Below are positions 60,701 to 64,000 of a stretch of DNA of 64,000 nucleotides, one piece after another (positions within the stretch are counted from its first letter, which is position 1; each line of letters begins with the position of its first letter). The notes below the pieces were generated by a model, which saw nothing but the letters and a program-made list of their open reading frames with translations, was not told the origin of the DNA and searched no databases. Origin of the DNA: Chitinophagaceae bacterium (GTDB taxonomy: Bacteria > Bacteroidota > Bacteroidia > Chitinophagales > UBA10324); assembly GCA_016704325.1 (NCBI GenBank), contig JADJAG010000004.1:744001-808000 (forward strand), given 5' to 3'. The position numbers and the translations under genes were made by a program.

Positions 60701-62518
60701 GTGCGTCATTCCGTTTAACTGCACAGGAATATTTTGTTTTAAAACCGGCGCTTTGTCTTTTTTTACTTTGTGCAGAATATTTCGCAGTTCGAAAGCCAGG
60801 CCATCCTTCGCCATTTTCAATAGGTTGAAGCTTGGTTTGCCCGATGTTTGCTCCAGGTAGTTCCCGGTTTTACCACGAAACTGTACAATATCCAACAACT
60901 CATTCACCACCACGCTTGCCGGAGTATATCTCCTGAGTAACACTAAGTCTGCTGCTTTTTGAAAATCGGAATGAGTTTTTTCACCTGTTTCATTACCATG
61001 CTGCTCAAGCAAGTGTTGTTCGCTGCGGTTACTTGCGGTATGCATGTATTTTGCAGGTGCATCCTTGCGCATAAAGAGTTTATCTTTTTTGTCTGCAGCT
61101 GTAAACAGGTCAGGCACATTGCTGATGGTTTCAGATTTCCCCAATAACAACAACCCTTTTGGATTCAATGCATAATGAAAAGTAGTGAGTGCTTTTTTCT
61201 GAAGAAAGGGTTCCATGTAGATCAATACATTCCGGCAACTGATAAAATCCATTTTGCCAAATGGCGGATCCTTTAAAAAATTATGGACGGCAAACACACA
61301 CATTTCCCTTACGTCCTTGTTTACCTGGTAAAAGCCATTGCTTTTAGGGGTGAAATATTGCTGCCGATGCTGTGTAAGAGTATCCAGTTCATTTTTTGAA
61401 TAGATACCTGCACGTGCCTTTTCAATAGCAACTTCACTAAGGTCAGTTGCAAACAACTGAACAGATTTTGCAACAGACAGATCATTGCTGTCAAGGAAAT
61501 CTTTGAAGCAAATGGCGATGGAATACGCTTCCTGCCCGGTACTGCAGCCGGCCACCCATACCCGCAGGGGGCCATCTTCTTTATTTTTTAAAATACGCGG
61601 AAGCACGGATTCGCATAAATGATCAAATACAGATTGATCGCGAAAAAACGACGTAACCGGAATCAGCAAATCCTGGTATAAAGCATCCTGTTCAGTTTTC
61701 GACTCACGCAGCAATATCAGGTAGGCTTCGGTTTCCATGCATTTGTTCAGGACCATCCGCCGCAGAATTCTCCTCCGGATAGTGGTCTGTTTATAATACG
61801 TGAAATCAGTACCCTTACGAACGCGTAGCAATGAAAGAATTTGCTTATATACCTGTTCATCGTGCAGGGGAGGATTTTGAAGGGCATCGTCGCTCCGGTT
61901 TATGCCTGAAACAATTTCCAGTAGTTTATGCGGTATCTGTTCAGGCGGCAGAATAAAGTCGACCACATCTGCCTGTATCGCACTGTGTGGCATGCCTGCA
62001 AAGGTTGCTGATGCATGGTCTTGTGCCAGGGTGATTCCACCATGATCTTTAATGGCTTTTAATCCTTTGGTGCCATCGCTGCCGGTGCCTGAAAGTACCA
62101 CGCCGATTGCGCGGTTTTGATGCACGTCTGCCAGCGAAGAAAAGAATAGGTCGATAGGCAAGTTGCGTTCGTATTTCTTCGTTTCGCGTGGCGTAAGTTC
62201 CAGTACGCCATCATTGGCCACCATCATTTTATTACTGGGGATAATATAGATATGATCAGGCTGCACCTTCATATCATCAGTAATCTCGATTACCGGCAGC
62301 TGTGTTACCTTTTGTAGTAGTTCAGGCAGCATGCTTTCATGATTGGGATCGAGGTGCTGTACGAGCACATAGGCCATACCTGAGTTTTCAGGTATAGCTT
62401 TCAGTAACTTTTTGAATGCATCGAGCCCACCTGCAGAGGCACCGATACCTACTACAGGAAACAGATTGGAAGAGCGGGTTTTCGTGGGTTTTTCCTTTTT
62501 GGAATTTGCGGCAGGCAT
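57731..62518 (-). CDS. CheB-CheR-PAS-GAF-histidine kinase fusion
   Basis: 1595 aa, cytoplasmic, no transmembrane segment. Order: CheB methylesterase (GIGASAGGLDAF, Ser28; His55 in VQHLDP; GTGSDGTKGLKAI), CheR methyltransferase (AdoMet motif WVAGCSTGQEAYS, then DFISCRNVLIYM), a long coiled coil of NEEL repeats (about 630-720), three PAS domains, a GAF-like domain (about 1200-1330), HisKA (SSHDLQEPLRKI) and HATPase (DNGIGFEAEYKDRIFEVFQRLHG). Lacks a CheB receiver. Adaptation-type domains joined to a kinase suggest signalling without standard chemoreceptors; none is in the window. Follows a Rcp-like receiver gene by 10 bp. Confidence 0.93.
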   Translation of the reverse strand: MPAANSKKEKPTKTRSSNLFPVVGIGASAGGLDAFKKLLKAIPENSGMAYVLVQHLDPNHESMLPELLQKVTQLPVIEITDDMKVQPDHIYIIPSNKMMVANDGVLELTPRETKKYERNLPIDLFFSSLADVHQNRAIGVVLSGTGSDGTKGLKAIKDHGGITLAQDHASATFAGMPHSAIQADVVDFILPPEQIPHKLLEIVSGINRSDDALQNPPLHDEQVYKQILSLLRVRKGTDFTYYKQTTIRRRILRRMVLNKCMETEAYLILLRESKTEQDALYQDLLIPVTSFFRDQSVFDHLCESVLPRILKNKEDGPLRVWVAGCSTGQEAYSIAICFKDFLDSNDLSVAKSVQLFATDLSEVAIEKARAGIYSKNELDTLTQHRQQYFTPKSNGFYQVNKDVREMCVFAVHNFLKDPPFGKMDFISCRNVLIYMEPFLQKKALTTFHYALNPKGLLLLGKSETISNVPDLFTAADKKDKLFMRKDAPAKYMHTASNRSEQHLLEQHGNETGEKTHSDFQKAADLVLLRRYTPASVVVNELLDIVQFRGKTGNYLEQTSGKPSFNLLKMAKDGLAFELRNILHKVKKDKAPVLKQNIPVQLNGMTHHVTIEAVILSGTIEPHYLVLFYENASAPDQLPKSSNKSASSKLKKDSQAVRIQHLEQELLQARDDMRAITEDQEAVNEELQSANEELLSSSEELQSLNEELETGKEELQSTNEELTVVNQELTSLNEQIIASREYAESIVATIREPLIVLDKNLRVKKANSNFYKTFRVNEKETVGALIYDLGNKQWDIPALRTLLEEILPEKTKMHDFEVKHNFPSIGERVMMLDAVELHLANSQEKLILLAIEDITQRVQQQRKETELSTRFKHLVMQAPVAMCVLKAGNFKVEMANDYYLHMVEKDQDFVGKPLFESLPDLASQGILELLDEVIQKGIPRYVNEQPLHFFRSKKKEQRYFNFVYQPIWEADKSISAIIVVATEITDQVVARKRMQAQAMMVETLLMNAPGFVCTMRGPDHVYDLVNDQYQRLFGRRKIKGKPMLEALPELKGQGFNTILDSVYETGEPYVGIDIPIKLARDENVPPEERYFNFSYQPMYDDDKHIYSILVFGYEVTEQVISRNKNQESQQLREKELEEKVLQRTLELSTANESLQQKNLEIAISKYNKRFLTEFSERFSAYKPHLEFFNSLVKYIADLTALEYVFVGKVVATDSGQLMIRTISFTALGKLAENIQFLPGSGFYEQVSPDAHYDFPSQLMEVIREHPAFDVLTGFIGFPLFDAKGKVQGMLAVMHSKEIEDPESVASVLRIVAGRAEIELERIHYEEQLEQTNISLEEKITELGKKNKELQSFAYVSSHDLQEPLRKIHSFALRILDKENDNLSETGKDYFRRMQLAAQRMQQLIEDLLLYSRTSTSERKFEDTDLQKIVDEVTAELRETIREKHATIRTGELCNVHVIPFQFRQLINNLISNALKFSKPGQPPLIEISNEMVDGIKEHTELLSLKDGTETLRTVRMKSAERYCHITVSDNGIGFEAEYKDRIFEVFQRLHGKSEYPGTGIGLAIVKKIVENHNGIITATAELDKGARFDIYIPQSI

Positions 62519-62528
62519 CGTTATCGTT

Positions 62529-63005
62529 TTATGAAGTGCTTCTTACAGTGCCTGTTTTTGCTGTGAGGACAAAATTTGCTTGCGAGATTGGCAGTCGTTC
62601 ATTTGGAACGGGTACGAAGGTGAGTGCCTGCTTAATTACTGCTGCCAGTTGTGTAAAACTGTTTGGTTTTCTGATGTAATGCTGTGCCCCGCTTTTATAA
62701 AGCAGGTTCACAATCTCTTGCTCATAAGATGTAGAGAAAATAATAACGGGTAATTGACGAAGCTTTTCGCTTTGTTTGATTTCTGCCAGGCATTCCATAC
62801 CGTTTATTCTTGGCATATTCAGGTCAAGAAAAAGCACATCCGGCAGTCTGTCTGTATCGCTCCTGAGCCGGTGCATCAATTGCTGCCCGTCAGCAACAAG
62901 CGTAAGCTGCGCTACAACCTCCAGTTCTTCTAAAGCCTCTTTGAAAAAGAGGCAATCGTCCTTATCGTCATCAGCAAGCAGAATGTTAATGGTATCAATG
63001 GGCAT
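62529..63005 (-). CDS. Response regulator, single receiver domain (Rcp1-like), partner of the CheB/CheR kinase
   Basis: 158 aa. Receiver with ADDDKDD near 11-17, phospho-acceptor in DVLFLDLNMPRINGMECL (about residue 63), switch Ser/Thr in VIIFSTSYE and Lys in YIRKPNSF. The last 30 residues are an extra tail. It is the first gene of a two-gene operon with the 1595-aa kinase 10 bp downstream, the usual arrangement of Rcp-type regulators and phytochrome-like kinases. Confidence 0.92.
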   Translation of the reverse strand: MPIDTINILLADDDKDDCLFFKEALEELEVVAQLTLVADGQQLMHRLRSDTDRLPDVLFLDLNMPRINGMECLAEIKQSEKLRQLPVIIFSTSYEQEIVNLLYKSGAQHYIRKPNSFTQLAAVIKQALTFVPVPNERLPISQANFVLTAKTGTVRSTS

Positions 63006-63346
63006 CAGCTAAATTTAACTAAATAATACCACATTTCGCAATTAGAAGTTAAGTAGCCGGCAAAAGGAGGTGGTTGTGGTATTACTTCGAGTTATATTTT
63101 TTGGTATGGAGGCCGATGTGTTATCAACTTTTGATATGGTAGCATTCCTTTCCCTTATTCCGGTTTTTATCCAAAAGCAAGTTGGCATCTGCAGATTTTA
63201 ATGACAAATGCTATTATAATTACTTCAATAGTATCAATCAGATAGAACAGTCATGTTAAAGTGTAAAAGGTATTTTGTTTACAAATTGTTGTTGCAGAAT
63301 TATTGGCAGGCATGTGTCACCATGCATGGTAAGAGCAGCCTCTTAC
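63006..63346. other. Intergenic region, no feature recognised
   Basis: Between two - strand genes. AT-rich; no gene, hairpin or repeat could be supported. Confidence 0.45.
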
Positions 63347-64000
63347 TCACCTGGTTTTTTCTTCCGTTAAACCTATTGAAGATTTGAATCCGCTGAATAT
63401 AAGATTCCAGGAATAATTAATAATGTTTTTTTCCGGGTTTCGGGTATAGGCGACTTTTCCTACGCGAGTTACCTCATCTTTAGGATTATTCTTTTCAAGG
63501 ATTAGTTCGTTGGCTACAAAATTTTTCATTCCGGTCATAAGTGTTTTCCCTTTGCTTTCATTTTTCGCAAAAGCGTTTACCTGTAGATCTGAATAGATGA
63601 AGGTCATTTGTCCGGATCCGGCGTTTTCATCGGCAGCGCACCACATCTGCATGCTATTGGCTTTGCCATCCACAATTTCTATAGGAGCCAGGTTACGGAC
63701 CATTGGATTCAATATGGGCATATCAAATGCCCCCATGTTTACAGAAGCAGTGAACGTATTCCCATTCAATGGAAATGCAAGTTGCGAACTCACTGCTGCC
63801 TGGTTCATCAGGTATCCGGTACCATTAATTTTCATGGTATCATCAGGATGCATATTGGAGATGTTCGTTATTTCACCTTTCACATTTGAAAAGCTGATGG
63901 AACCGCTTTCGCTTTTTCCGTTAGCTAGTTCTATATAGGTGATCGTTGCTTTTTTAAGCAATATCTGATCAATGGATAATTTGACCGGAAAGGAGTAAAG
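63347..64000 (-). CDS. AsmA/DUF748-like protein, 3' part only (5' end beyond window)
   Basis: 218 codons, open to the window edge, so the N-terminus is missing. Beta-rich, with phrases such as PVKLSIDQILLKKATITYIEL, GSISFSNVKGEITNIS and a long sheet-like middle, ending SGFKSSIGLTEEKTR. The repeated beta-hairpin, TYIEL and EITNI segments resemble AsmA/DUF748 family envelope proteins that span the periplasm. No catalytic residue expected. Assignment is tentative because only the C-terminal part is visible. Confidence 0.6.
   Translation of the reverse strand, partial: LYSFPVKLSIDQILLKKATITYIELANGKSESGSISFSNVKGEITNISNMHPDDTMKINGTGYLMNQAAVSSQLAFPLNGNTFTASVNMGAFDMPILNPMVRNLAPIEIVDGKANSMQMWCAADENAGSGQMTFIYSDLQVNAFAKNESKGKTLMTGMKNFVANELILEKNNPKDEVTRVGKVAYTRNPEKNIINYSWNLIFSGFKSSIGLTEEKTR

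Noticed and set aside
1..64000. tRNA, rRNA, IS transposase or integrase genes
   Set aside because: None could be recognised by reading both strands; short RNAs cannot be fully excluded without a covariance-model search.

Overview
The window looks like a chromosomal segment of an uncultured Bacteroidota bacterium, probably Chitinophagia or Saprospiria. The evidence is secreted proteins with type IX secretion (T9SS) C-terminal sorting domains, Bacteroidota-type small stress proteins, short AT-rich leaders without strong Shine-Dalgarno sites, and many dispersed palindromic intergenic repeats. No phage, IS transposase, rRNA, tRNA or CRISPR was recognised.

Layout. (1) 70-6505: a tightly packed + strand surface-polysaccharide operon (GT2, Wzy-like polymerase/ligase, two sulfotransferases, GT4, nucleotide-sugar dehydratase/epimerase). 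(2) 6964-12385: a small lipoprotein and two large T9SS-exported proteins on the - strand, an FG-GAP/ASPIC adhesin-like protein and a five-heme cytochrome. (3) 12712-13660: a tandem array of an 85-bp repeat. (4) 13870-19980: CBS protein, glycogen phosphorylase, glycogen debranching enzyme and esterase. (5) About 20480-26020: an AT-rich accessory region in which three imperfect palindromes of 127-130 bp, built like integron attC sites, separate gene groups (glycine-zipper protein; aldo/keto reductase plus SDR; esterase plus outer-membrane-type protein; exported hydrolase). No integrase is present. (6) 26161-30933: further AT-rich accessory genes and gene remnants. (7) 30988-38945: housekeeping and mixed genes (CBM48 membrane protein, sulfotransferase, aspartate-semialdehyde dehydrogenase, serine hydrolase, sugar kinases). 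(8) 39194-63005: a stress and signal-transduction region with a YtfI/YtfJ-like pair, YtxH, DUF1469, Lmo0937 x2, DUF1328, CsbD, DUF892 and DUF2383 proteins, interspersed with sensor kinases, single-domain response regulators, two paralogous NtrC-type activators and a 1595-residue CheB-CheR-PAS-kinase fusion. (9) 63347-64000: 3' part of an AsmA/DUF748-like gene running off the window.

How it may work together (inference). Genes in region 1 make and sulfate an exported polysaccharide. Region 4 degrades glycogen. In region 8 a TGGCA-centred promoter-like motif lies 43-70 bp upstream of six small stress genes, and a block NtrC - response regulator - Lmo0937 occurs twice, which suggests a stress regulon driven by these activators. 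The most novel candidate is the integrase-less, attC-like cassette array in region 5.
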